This document shows, piece by piece, positions 18,062 through 26,000 of a stretch of DNA of 64,000 nt (the stretch's first letter is position 1; every line of letters starts with the position of its first letter). Source of the DNA: Sphingobacterium prati (GTDB lineage Bacteria > Bacteroidota > Bacteroidia > Sphingobacteriales > Sphingobacteriaceae); NCBI RefSeq assembly GCF_013167215.1, contig NZ_JABJWY010000032.1:186001-250000 (forward strand). Direction: 5' to 3'. Both the position numbers and the translations under genes were made by a program. The notes beneath the pieces were generated by a model. That model was not told the origin of the DNA, did not search any database, and saw only the letters and a list, made by a program, of their open reading frames with translations.

Positions 18062-18715
18062 ATGATGTTACAAGCCAAAGGAATTCACAAAGCTTATGGG
18101 ACGTTGCCCATCTTAAAAGGCGTTGACATAACTGTGGAAAAAGGTGAAATTGTGAGTATTGTCGGCGCCTCGGGCGCCGGTAAAAGTACACTTTTACATA
18201 TCATTGGAACATTGGACAAACCCGATCAAGGTTCGATATTTATTGATGGTGTTGATATCCACAAGCTGAGCGCTAAAAAGTTGAGTGCTTTTCGAAATGA
18301 ACATATTGGTTTCGTTTTCCAGTTCCATCACTTGTTGCCTGAATTTACGGCATTGGAAAACGTATGTATCCCTGCATTTATCCATGGGCAGGGGCGGGCT
18401 GAAGCGGAGACGAAAGCAAAGGAATTATTGGAATTACTTGGAGTCTCTCATCGTATTGACCACAAACCTGCTGAGATGTCAGGGGGGGAGCAACAACGTG
18501 TTTCTGTTGCCCGAGCCCTAATGAATGATCCTTCTATCATTTTGGCAGATGAGCCTTCTGGAAATTTGGATTCAGAAAATGCGGCAGCCTTACATCAGCT
18601 GTTTTTTGATCTTAGAACTAAATTTCAACAAACATTTATCATTGTAACTCATAATGAAGAATTGGCCCGTATTTCGGACCGGACAATTCATATGCGGGAT
18701 GGATTGGTTGTATAA
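18062..18715 (+). CDS. lolD: LolD-type ABC transporter ATPase
   Basis: 217 aa, one ABC ATPase domain. Walker A is GASGAGKS (35-42), the Q-loop region is [18 protein letters not shown], the signature is [15 protein letters not shown] (139-153), and Walker B is IILADEP (159-165), followed by the D-loop SGNLD. The [16 protein letters not shown] segment is typical of LolD, which powers release of lipoproteins from the inner membrane. No permease gene is adjacent; LolC/E-type partners must be encoded elsewhere. ATG at 18065 is a possible alternative start. Confidence 0.85.
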   Translation: MMLQAKGIHKAYGTLPILKGVDITVEKGEIVSIVGASGAGKSTLLHIIGTLDKPDQGSIFIDGVDIHKLSAKKLSAFRNEHIGFVFQFHHLLPEFTALENVCIPAFIHGQGRAEAETKAKELLELLGVSHRIDHKPAEMSGGEQQRVSVARALMNDPSIILADEPSGNLDSENAAALHQLFFDLRTKFQQTFIIVTHNEELARISDRTIHMRDGLVV

Positions 18716-18793
18716 TCATGATCGAAGTCAACAAAGTTCATTGAGCGGGCGAATCATTAAGGGCTCTTTGCCTATGAATAACATATTATTTTG

Positions 18794-19273
18794 ATGAAGA
18801 AAATATTAATAACCTTCGGAACTAGACCACTAGCGATGCGTATTGCTAAAAAACTTGCAGGTAATTTTGAGGTTTTGTACGCTAGTTCGGAAGAGATTCC
18901 GGAGTTACTTTTAAAATCGGGGAATTATGTATCTATCCCCAATGGATTGCTACCTACCTTTGCACACGAGGTACTCAAATTGAGCTTGGACCAACAAGTG
19001 GACTATGTGCTGCCTTTGGGTGGCTTTGAACTGGAAGCGTTGGCCGAAGCGAAAGTGTTATTTGATGAGTATCAGATAGCTGTGCTTGTTCCGGATAAAG
19101 ATATTCTTGACTCTTTTCCTGTCATTGAAAATCCTCCTGCTGACCTTCCCTATGTTTTGCTTTCAAAAGGCAATGATTTATTAGGAGATGATGTACATGA
19201 GCGTACATTGGACGGACTCATGATCAAGTCGGATTCTGAAGAGGATTTTGCTTTGGTCTGTGTGTCGAAATAA
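18794..19273 (+). CDS. Hypothetical protein with a pre-ATP-grasp-like N-terminal fold
   Basis: 159 aa, soluble. The order of segments KILITFGTRPLAMRIAKKL, VLYASSEEIPELL, then VDYVLPLGGFELEALAEAKVLF and IAVLVPDKDIL resembles the Rossmann-like first domain of ATP-grasp enzymes, but the protein ends without an ATP-binding domain. This is a shape-level resemblance only; the function is unknown. It is 78 nt after lolD on the same strand. The ATG at 18794 is used in place of an in-frame TTG three bases earlier. Confidence 0.6.
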   Translation: MKKILITFGTRPLAMRIAKKLAGNFEVLYASSEEIPELLLKSGNYVSIPNGLLPTFAHEVLKLSLDQQVDYVLPLGGFELEALAEAKVLFDEYQIAVLVPDKDILDSFPVIENPPADLPYVLLSKGNDLLGDDVHERTLDGLMIKSDSEEDFALVCVSK

Positions 19274-19347
19274 AATAAGCCTACGCACTTTGCAGCGCGT
19301 TGGGCATAGCCTGTGCAATGTATTTTTAATTTAAAAGATCTATTGTG

Positions 19348-19878
19348 ATGATGTTTCCAGAAGAAAAAAAAGTGTATGTCTTTGAATTGGATGATGTTCT
19401 TTTTCCAAAAAAAGACTACTTGCTCCAAGTTTATTATCTCTTTGCCAACTTTATTGAATTTACAGAGACATTTCCGCCGCAAAGCGATTTGGTCAACTTC
19501 ATGAAAAACCATTTGGAAAATCAGGGGGAGGAGTCTTTATTTGAACATGCACAAGCAGTGTTTGGATTTGATATGAAGTATAAAGAGCATTTTGAGCGAT
19601 TGCATGTGAATGCTGTATTGCCCCTGAAGTTGCATCTTTTTGACCATATCGAGAAACTATTTTCGCAATTAGATACAGCAAATAAATACATCTGTGTCCT
19701 GACAAAGGGGAATCCGCTGGAACAATTGAACAAAGTAAAGTTTATGGAGTGGGGAGAGTTTAGCAATCGCATAAAAATTTATTTTCATGACGAACTAGCT
19801 TTTCGACAAATCGATCCTATTTCGTTTCTAGCCGAGGAATTTGCGGTAGAGACCACAGCGATTCAATTTGTGGACTAA
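19348..19878 (+). CDS. HAD-like protein with altered nucleophile position
   Basis: 176 aa. The start (VYVFELDDVLFPKKDYLLQVYYLFANF) has the layout of HAD motif I, normally DxDxT, but the first Asp, the phosphoryl-accepting nucleophile, is Glu. A motif II-like VLTKGNP and a following KVKFMEW (Lys position) are present, while the acidic motif IV could not be placed before the end at IQFVD. A binding or regulatory role, or a changed chemistry, is more likely than ordinary phosphatase activity. Three tandem ATG/GTG codons leave the exact start uncertain by one residue. Confidence 0.65.
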   Translation: MMFPEEKKVYVFELDDVLFPKKDYLLQVYYLFANFIEFTETFPPQSDLVNFMKNHLENQGEESLFEHAQAVFGFDMKYKEHFERLHVNAVLPLKLHLFDHIEKLFSQLDTANKYICVLTKGNPLEQLNKVKFMEWGEFSNRIKIYFHDELAFRQIDPISFLAEEFAVETTAIQFVD

Positions 19879-19898
19879 ATTTACAGTGACTATCTTTG
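19868..19898 (+). promoter_or_regulatory. Promoter of the LacI-type gene
   Basis: TTG at 19868-19870 and TATCTTTG at 19891-19898 with 20 nt between them, a close match to the Bacteroidota sigma consensus. It predicts a 5' leader of about 110 nt before the ATG at 20013. Confidence 0.7.
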
Positions 19899-20012
19899 TA
19901 CGATCTACCAACAAGGTTTTGTGAATCTGAATATATAGTGAACAAACATTGTTGAAAAAAAATTATGATTGGGGATATAAAAGCCCTATTTTTATATAAA
20001 GCCCTTGGATTT

Positions 20013-21017
20013 ATGAATAAAGTGAACAAGCCTGCCACGATTAAGGAAATTGCCAAGAAGCTGAAAATCAGCCCTTCCACGGTGTCAAGAGCATTGAATG
20101 ATCATCCAAGTATTGGATTGGTAACAACGATGCGTGTCAAAAAAATGGCCGAAGAATTAAATTACGAACCCAACCAAACAGCGATTTTTTTTAAACAACG
20201 CAAGACATTTACCATTGCTGTTATCCTACCCAGTCTATCGGAACCATTCTTTTCCTTCGCGATCAGTGAGATAGAAAATGTCGCTTCGGCACAGCAATAC
20301 ACTGTTTTAATGGGGCAGTCATTGGATGATCCAGATCGGGAAGAACGGATTTTGAAAACATTTAAAAACCATCGCGTAGATGGCATCTTGATGTCAATCG
20401 GGAAGAAGACTACAAATTTAGAGTTTATAGAAAAATTGGAGTCGTCGGGAATACCGGTTGTCTTTTTTGATTGTGTTCCTAGTTTGCCTAATATCAATAA
20501 AGTCCAAAGCGATTTATCGACAGGAATGAATGAGGCTGTCGATGCTTTTGTCGCCCGTGGGCACAAGGTAATTGCTTTAGTCAATGGACCAAGGACTTTG
20601 CCTGCAAGTGAGGACAGAAAAATAGCCTATTTGTCTGCGATGAAAAGAAATGGCATGGATATTCTAGATAAAAATATTATTGAAACCGATCTGAGCACAG
20701 AAGGAAATGAAAGAGCGATGGAAAGTATTTTTGCTATGTCCGAACGTCCTTCAGCTATTATTTCTTTTAATGACTTTGTTACGCTGGATTTGATGAAAGC
20801 GGCGCGGAATAAGGGACTGGTTTTAAATCAGGATATCTTTTTCATTAGTTATGCGAATTATCCTCTTTGGCAGTATATGGAAAATCCACCGATGGGACGT
20901 ATAGAACAGTTTCCGGGTATGCAGGCGCGTAAGGCAGCCGAAATTTTATTTGAACGGATTGAGAATTCGGAAATAGCAGATCAACAAATTGTCTTTAAAT
21001 CTAGATTGGTGATGTAG
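20013..21017 (+). CDS. LacI-family transcriptional regulator
   Basis: 334 aa from ATG 20013. The N-terminal helix-turn-helix is TIKEIAKKLKISPSTVSRALNDHPSI, and the hinge helix region RVKKMAEELNYEPNQTA is followed by a periplasmic-binding-protein-like effector domain (VILPSLSEPFFSFAISEIENVA...). An in-frame ATG at 19965 would add 16 non-conserved residues, so 20013 is preferred. No sugar-use genes are adjacent, so the effector cannot be guessed. It has its own promoter and a bidirectional terminator separates it from the convergent lpdA. Confidence 0.9.
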   Translation: MNKVNKPATIKEIAKKLKISPSTVSRALNDHPSIGLVTTMRVKKMAEELNYEPNQTAIFFKQRKTFTIAVILPSLSEPFFSFAISEIENVASAQQYTVLMGQSLDDPDREERILKTFKNHRVDGILMSIGKKTTNLEFIEKLESSGIPVVFFDCVPSLPNINKVQSDLSTGMNEAVDAFVARGHKVIALVNGPRTLPASEDRKIAYLSAMKRNGMDILDKNIIETDLSTEGNERAMESIFAMSERPSAIISFNDFVTLDLMKAARNKGLVLNQDIFFISYANYPLWQYMENPPMGRIEQFPGMQARKAAEILFERIENSEIADQQIVFKSRLVM

Positions 21018-21030
21018 TTTATTCGAAATA

Positions 21031-21070
21031 AAAAAAGAAGGGCAAATCATTTGATTTGCCCTTCTTTTTT
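21031..21070. terminator. Bidirectional terminator between the LacI-type gene and lpdA
   Basis: A 19-bp perfect stem (core GAAGGGCAAATCA) with a 2-nt centre, an A-tract on one side and a T-tract on the other, between two convergent genes. Confidence 0.9.
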
Positions 21071-21087
21071 ATGGTTGCTAAGCAATT

Positions 21088-22476
21088 TTATAAGTGAATG
21101 ACTTCACCATACGCATCAGCACATGCTTCCATGATTGCCTCACTCATCGTTGGGTGCGGATGGATTGTTTTGATCATCTCATGTCCTGTTGTTTCCAATT
21201 TACGGGCAACAACAACTTCAGCAATCATTTCAGTAACATTCGCTCCAATCAGATGAGCCCCTAGGAATTCACCATATTTCGCATCGAAGATCACTTTTAC
21301 AAAGCCATCTTTTGCGCCAGCAGCAGAAGCTTTTCCTGAAGCTGAGAATGGGAATTTACCTACTTTAACTTCATAGCCAGCCTCTTTTGCTGCTTTTTCA
21401 GTATAACCTACCGAAGCAATCTCTGGAGAACAATAAGTACATCCCGGGATATTGTTGTAATCAATAGGTTCTACGTGAAGACCTTTGATTTTTTCGACAC
21501 AGGTAATACCCTCTGCTGAAGCAACGTGAGCCAAAGCTTGGCCCTTTACGATATCACCGATAGCATAAACACCTTCAATATTTGTTTTGTAGAAATCGTC
21601 AACTACAACACGGCCACGGTCAGTTTTTACACCAACTTCTTCCAAACCGATATTTTCGATGTTAGGAGCAATACCTACAGCAGACAATACAACCTCTGCT
21701 TCGATTACTTCAATACCTTTTTCAGTTTTGATGGAAACCTTGCTCAATTCTCCAGCAGTGTCAACGGATTGAACCTCTGATTTGGTAAGAATATTGATTC
21801 CTTGTTTCTTTAAGCTTTTTTCCAGTTGTTTTGAAATTTCTTCATCTTCAACAGGAACAATTCTATCCATAAATTCAACGATAGTCACTTTTGTTCCAAT
21901 TGCGTTATAGAAATAGGCAAATTCAACACCGATAGCTCCCGAACCGACAACAACTAATGATTTTGGTTGCTTAGGTAATGTCATCGCTTGGCGGTAGCCA
22001 ATGATCTTTTTGCCATCTTGCGGCAAGTTAGGTAATTCACGTGAACGTGCACCCGTTGCAAGGATGGTGTGTTTAGCGGCATATTCTTTGGTAGAACCGT
22101 CAGCACCTTTCACATCAATCTTGCCACCTTTTTTAATTTTTGCAGTTCCATTGATGACATCAATTTTATTCTTTTTCATCAAGAACTGGATACCTTTACT
22201 CATGCCATCAGCTACGCCGCGACTTCTTTTGACGATAGCTTCGAAATCAGCCTCACCACCTTGAACATTGATGCCGTAATCCGTGGCATGATTTAAATAT
22301 TCAAATACTTGAGCACTTTTTAATAATGCTTTTGTAGGGATACAGCCCCAGTTTAGACAAATTCCGCCTAATGATTCGCGTTCAATAATCGCTGTTTTGA
22401 ACCCTAACTGAGCGGCTCTAATGGCAGCAACATACCCGCCTGGACCACTACCGATTACAATGATGTCGTAATTCAT
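21088..22476 (-). CDS. lpdA: Dihydrolipoyl dehydrogenase, copy 1
   Basis: 462 aa. This flavoprotein reoxidises dihydrolipoamide of 2-oxoacid dehydrogenase complexes or the glycine cleavage system with NAD. The FAD motif is VIGSGPGGYVAAIRAAQLG, the redox-active disulfide is GGICLNWGCIPTKALL (CxxxxC), the NAD motif is VVGSGAIGVEFAYFY, and the C-terminal catalytic segment is HPHPTMSEAI. The open frame extends to 22542, but ATG 22476 (MNYDIIVIGSG) is the family start. It is one of two copies in this region; the sequence does not show which complex it serves. Confidence 0.93.
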   Translation of the reverse strand: MNYDIIVIGSGPGGYVAAIRAAQLGFKTAIIERESLGGICLNWGCIPTKALLKSAQVFEYLNHATDYGINVQGGEADFEAIVKRSRGVADGMSKGIQFLMKKNKIDVINGTAKIKKGGKIDVKGADGSTKEYAAKHTILATGARSRELPNLPQDGKKIIGYRQAMTLPKQPKSLVVVGSGAIGVEFAYFYNAIGTKVTIVEFMDRIVPVEDEEISKQLEKSLKKQGINILTKSEVQSVDTAGELSKVSIKTEKGIEVIEAEVVLSAVGIAPNIENIGLEEVGVKTDRGRVVVDDFYKTNIEGVYAIGDIVKGQALAHVASAEGITCVEKIKGLHVEPIDYNNIPGCTYCSPEIASVGYTEKAAKEAGYEVKVGKFPFSASGKASAAGAKDGFVKVIFDAKYGEFLGAHLIGANVTEMIAEVVVARKLETTGHEMIKTIHPHPTMSEAIMEACADAYGEVIHL

Positions 22477-22720
22477 ATAAATAAATATTCTGTAGTTGAG
22501 TGTTATAGCTTCAAATACCAAGGTATTGAACCTTATATTCATTCAAAAGTACGTATTTTTTCTGATGAATATGAACTATTTATTGTAAAATTGGCGGTTT
22601 TTGATAAAACAATGTCATTGTATATAGCCTAATGTCACGTGTCGGTAAAAGGACGAAAAATAATGGGGCAACCGTGTTTAGAGTGTTATTTTTGATGTTC
22701 ACAATACACAGTTTATCATT

Positions 22721-23020
22721 ATGTTAAGAATATTTAGACAAATTGCGCTGTGGGAGGCTATTTCCACAATCTGCTTGTTTTTTATTGCAATGCCCCTGAA
22801 ATATTTTGCCGGAATACCCGAGGCAGTGAAGATTGCTGGATCCATTCATGGCTTTTTTGTCGTTATATTTGTCGTGATGCTCATCATGTCTACTGTCGAA
22901 TATAAATGGCCTATTCTGAAAGCGATAAAGTATTTTTTAGCGTCCTTGATTCCCATCCTTGGATTTTGGGTAGAATTAGATTTAAAGAAGGAAATCGAAG
23001 GAAAAAGACAGAAATCTTAA
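22721..23020 (+). CDS. DUF3817 family membrane protein
   Basis: 99 aa with three predicted hydrophobic helices (about 12-30, 38-60, 66-85). The start FRQIALWEAISTICLFFIAMPLKYF, the central GSIHGFFVVIFVV and the basic end (KKEIEGKRQK) match the small DUF3817 membrane family, whose function is not known. It lies alone on the plus strand between two minus-strand genes. Confidence 0.8.
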   Translation: MLRIFRQIALWEAISTICLFFIAMPLKYFAGIPEAVKIAGSIHGFFVVIFVVMLIMSTVEYKWPILKAIKYFLASLIPILGFWVELDLKKEIEGKRQKS

Positions 23021-23182
23021 TCATTTGGATTTGAGATATTAATATTGAGATCTTAAAATCGTTAGGCTTAGGGGGGTACGAAGTTAGAATACAGCAAAAG
23101 TGCCCGATAATTTGTGTGCGTAAATTTCCGGGTAGCGGTTTATAAAAATATGCTTCAATAAAACTAGGAACAGGTGAGATGG

Positions 23183-23587
23183 TTAATCATCTCTTCCTGT
23201 TTTCTCGATTCCCATGTAAGCATAGGTTATGCTATCTTTTCCATGTGGGACGGGGTTTCCATCCTCATCTAAATTGACAAATACCAGTTTGTCGATGGAT
23301 AGGATTGTTTTCTTTGAGATTTTATTTCGGACCTCACAACGCATTGTCAATGATGTTCTTCCAAAATTAGTTGCCTCTATACCTAATTCTAAAATATCTC
23401 CCTGTTTGGCAGAATTTACAAAATTAATTTCAGATATAAACTTGGTAACGACCTTTGGGTTGCCCAATTGTACAATCGCATAAATGACAGCTTCTTCATC
23501 TATCCAACGCAAAAGTGTCCCGCCGAATAATGTTCCGTTCGGATTAAGATCTTCGGGTTTGACCCATTTTCTTGTGTAAAAATTCAT
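23183..23587 (-). CDS. Acyl-CoA thioesterase (hotdog fold)
   Basis: 134 aa, a single hotdog domain. It hydrolyses acyl-CoA to free acid and CoA. The segment NPNGTLFGGTLLRWIDEEAVIYA holds the conserved N-terminal loop and helix of the YciA/BACH group, and the following strands (VTKFISEINFVNSAKQGDILELGIEATNFGRTSLTM) fit. Substrate length preference cannot be told. It lies 107 nt downstream of the second lpd copy (stop at 23655) and may be weakly co-transcribed with it. Confidence 0.85.
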   Translation of the reverse strand: MNFYTRKWVKPEDLNPNGTLFGGTLLRWIDEEAVIYAIVQLGNPKVVTKFISEINFVNSAKQGDILELGIEATNFGRTSLTMRCEVRNKISKKTILSIDKLVFVNLDEDGNPVPHGKDSITYAYMGIEKTGRDD

Positions 23588-23606
23588 TTTATATAGGTAG
23601 TTATGA

Positions 23607-23635
23607 CAAAGGGGAAAAGTTTCCTTTTCCCCTTT
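23607..23635 (-). terminator. Possible terminator or processing hairpin after lpd copy 2
   Basis: A 12-bp stem (AAAGGGGAAAAG with CTTTTCCCCTTT) with a 4-nt loop, 20 nt past the lpd stop. The T-run after the stem is short, so termination may be inefficient. Confidence 0.5.
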
Positions 23636-23654
23636 GGTGTATGCTATTTAACGC

Positions 23655-25061
23655 TTAAGCGTGTATTGCTCTATTTGCAGTTGCTGCTAATGCAGCTTCT
23701 CTAATAGCTTCAGTATAGGTTGGGTGAGCATGGCAAATACGTGCGATATCTTCTGCAGAAGCACGGTATTCCATAGCGACTGTAGCTTCGCCGATCATGT
23801 CTGCTGCACGCGGACCGATCATATGCACGCCTAATACTTCATCTGTTGTTGCGTCAGCCAATACTTTTACGAAACCATCTGTATCACCTGAGGCTTTCGC
23901 ACGGCCAGAAGCTTTAAATGAGAATGATCCAGCTTTATATTTTACGCCAGCCTCTTTAAGTTGCTCTTCTGTTTTTCCAACGGAAGCCACTTCAGGCCAC
24001 GTGTACACAACACCAGGAATTAAATTGTAGTCGATGTGCGGTTTCTGCCCAGCAATATATTCAGCGACATACACTCCTTCATCTTCGGCTTTGTGTGCTA
24101 ACATTGCACCAGTGATCACATCACCAATCGCAAATACACCTTGAACCGGAGTTTCTAAGTGAGCGTTTACTGGTATTTTTTTTCCTCTTTCTTCTAACGT
24201 GATACCGATATTCTCCAAGCCTAAACCTTCAGAATAAGCTGTGCGCCCTACAGCAACGATACAATAATCGCCGTCCAATGTAATTTCTTGCCCCTTTGGA
24301 TCTTCTGCTGTAACTTTTACGGTTTTGCCTTTTGAGGTTGCCCCCGTTACTTTATGGCCTAAATAGAACTCCATGCCCAGTGATTTTTTCAAAACACGTT
24401 GCAGTTCTTTTCCTAAGCCACCATCCATCGTTCCAATGATAGATTTTGCAAACTCAACAACAGAAACTTTTGAGCCTAAACGGGCATATACCGAGCCTAG
24501 TTCTAGGCCAATGACACCACCACCGATAACAATAAGGTGTTTAGGGATCTCTTTTAAGTTAAGGGCTTCAGTGGAAGTGATGATTCTTTTTTTGTCAACA
24601 GGTAAGAATGGTAAAGAAGTCGGTTTTGACCCTGTTGCAATAATTACATTTTTAGCAGTAATTTGTTCTGTTGAACCATCTGCTTTTGTTATTTTGATCG
24701 TGTTTTTGTCTACGAATGAACCAACACCTTGGAAACTGTCTATTTTATTTTTCTTAAATAAGAAAGTAATACCGGCAGTATTTTGAGCAATGACATCGTC
24801 TTTACGAGCAATCATCTTTGCCATATCTACCTTTAGATCCTTTAAACTAATGCCAAAGGCATCAAAATTATGAGCAGCATTATGGTAATGCTCCGATGAA
24901 TCTAAAAGCGCTTTTGAAGGAATACATCCAACGTTAAGACAAGTACCACCAAATGTGCTATATTTTTCAATAACAGCTGTTTTTAATCCTAATTGGGCGC
25001 AACGGATAGCTCCAACATATCCGCCTGGACCACTTCCGATTACAATTACGTCGTATTGCAT
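23655..25061 (-). CDS. lpdA: Dihydrolipoyl dehydrogenase, copy 2
   Basis: 468 aa with the complete layout: FAD motif VIGSGPGGYVGAIRCAQLG, disulfide GGTCLNVGCIPSKALL, NAD motif VIGGGVIGLELGSVYARLG and C-terminal catalytic CHAHPTYTEAIREA. It is clearly divergent from copy 1 (IGPRAADMIGEA and an extra YHNAAHNFDAFG segment here), so the two are old paralogues, not a recent duplication. This copy is of the type commonly seen for the 2-oxoglutarate dehydrogenase complex, but that assignment is inference. Confidence 0.93.
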   Translation of the reverse strand: MQYDVIVIGSGPGGYVGAIRCAQLGLKTAVIEKYSTFGGTCLNVGCIPSKALLDSSEHYHNAAHNFDAFGISLKDLKVDMAKMIARKDDVIAQNTAGITFLFKKNKIDSFQGVGSFVDKNTIKITKADGSTEQITAKNVIIATGSKPTSLPFLPVDKKRIITSTEALNLKEIPKHLIVIGGGVIGLELGSVYARLGSKVSVVEFAKSIIGTMDGGLGKELQRVLKKSLGMEFYLGHKVTGATSKGKTVKVTAEDPKGQEITLDGDYCIVAVGRTAYSEGLGLENIGITLEERGKKIPVNAHLETPVQGVFAIGDVITGAMLAHKAEDEGVYVAEYIAGQKPHIDYNLIPGVVYTWPEVASVGKTEEQLKEAGVKYKAGSFSFKASGRAKASGDTDGFVKVLADATTDEVLGVHMIGPRAADMIGEATVAMEYRASAEDIARICHAHPTYTEAIREAALAATANRAIHA

Positions 25062-25354
25062 TGATTACGTTTTAATTTTTAGTAGTACAAATTTAGTGAT
25101 TATTAATGGGATAGGAAATCAAAACTTACGATTTATACCCGAATAGGTTTACTTTACATTTTTTTGATAAATGGAGCAGACCTTACTACTTAAAAATCCA
25201 ATTTCGATAATTTATATGAGCAAACCTCGGTTTGGAAAGATGGCATCTGCGAAAACAAATGCTATAACGGTTTAAACTATGGAGAATTAGTCGAAGAGTT
25301 AAAGGGGCGCAGCACGGAGCCTTGAAGGTATATTCTTTAAGTCGAGATGAGAGT
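25062..25354. other. Spacer with an unassigned 43-codon open stretch
   Basis: From 25194 to the stop at 25325 on the plus strand a frame reads protein-like sequence (for example VWKDGICENKCYNGLNYG) but has no start codon and is preceded by a stop. It may be the tail of a decayed gene. Otherwise no gene is seen here. Confidence 0.3.
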
Positions 25355-25409
25355 AATATTAAAGCAAAAAGGATATCCAAATCTATCGATATCCTTTTGC
25401 TTTAATATT
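25355..25409 (-). terminator. Terminator of the azurin-like gene
   Basis: A long inverted repeat (AATATTAAAGCAAAA...GGATATC with GATATCC...TTTTGCTTTAATATT) immediately after the stop at 25411 on the minus strand. Confidence 0.8.
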
Positions 25410-25410
25410 A

Positions 25411-25944
25411 TTATTCTGCAACGATTTTCCCTTGCATTACACCATAGTGTCCAGGAAAACTACAGATGAAAGGGTATACTCCTTTTTCAAGTGTAAATGT
25501 AATTTTATCTGTTTCACCAGGACCTAATAATTTTGTATGGGAAACGATAGAAGACAATGCTGATTTTGGAATGTACTCGTCAGCTGCCGCTGCTGCTGCC
25601 TCAGCTCCGAAAGTTGGAAGATCTACACCCGGCTTAAGGATAACAACATTATGTCCCATAGATTCTTTCGGCATGGTACCCGCATTTTTGAAAGATAATT
25701 CCACAGGTTCGCCAGCTTTAACACGGAATAAGTCCTTGTCAAATTTCATCTGATCATTACCCTCTAAAGATAAGCTGTTGGAAATAGCTACATTTTCAAT
25801 TCCAGGTACTGTTTCTGTTGCTTGGTTTTCTGTTGAAGCTGTCGATTCGGTACTAGCTGATTTGCCAGACTTATCGCTGTTTCCGCCACAAGATGCAATT
25901 GACAAGGCAACTGCAACTGCTGGTATCATAAAAAGTTTTTTCAT
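25411..25944 (-). CDS. Azurin-like blue copper lipoprotein
   Basis: 177 aa. A lipoprotein signal peptide ends in the lipobox SIASC with Cys19 lipidated, followed by a Ser/Thr-rich linker of about 30 residues that would hold the domain away from the membrane. The cupredoxin domain (about 48-177) carries the type 1 copper ligands His98 (MGHNVV), Cys161, His166 and Met170 (ICSFPGHYGVMQG). The likely role is electron transfer in the periplasm or at the membrane. An alanine run (115-121) lies in the helical insertion typical of azurin. It has its own terminator. Confidence 0.92.
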   Translation of the reverse strand: MKKLFMIPAVAVALSIASCGGNSDKSGKSASTESTASTENQATETVPGIENVAISNSLSLEGNDQMKFDKDLFRVKAGEPVELSFKNAGTMPKESMGHNVVILKPGVDLPTFGAEAAAAAADEYIPKSALSSIVSHTKLLGPGETDKITFTLEKGVYPFICSFPGHYGVMQGKIVAE

Positions 25945-26000
25945 TATTACGTTTTTGTTAATTCTTTAAAATTAATGATTTCATTGGTAAATAGAAACAA

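Noticed and set aside
14219..18715. Strand switches at about 13.1-14.2 kb as proof of a replication terminus
   Set aside because: Gene orientation changes several times across the window, so local convergence says nothing reliable about the replication direction.
25186..25380. 64-codon frame on the minus strand in the lpd-azurin spacer
   Set aside because: It runs through the terminator stem of the azurin gene and has no protein-like character.
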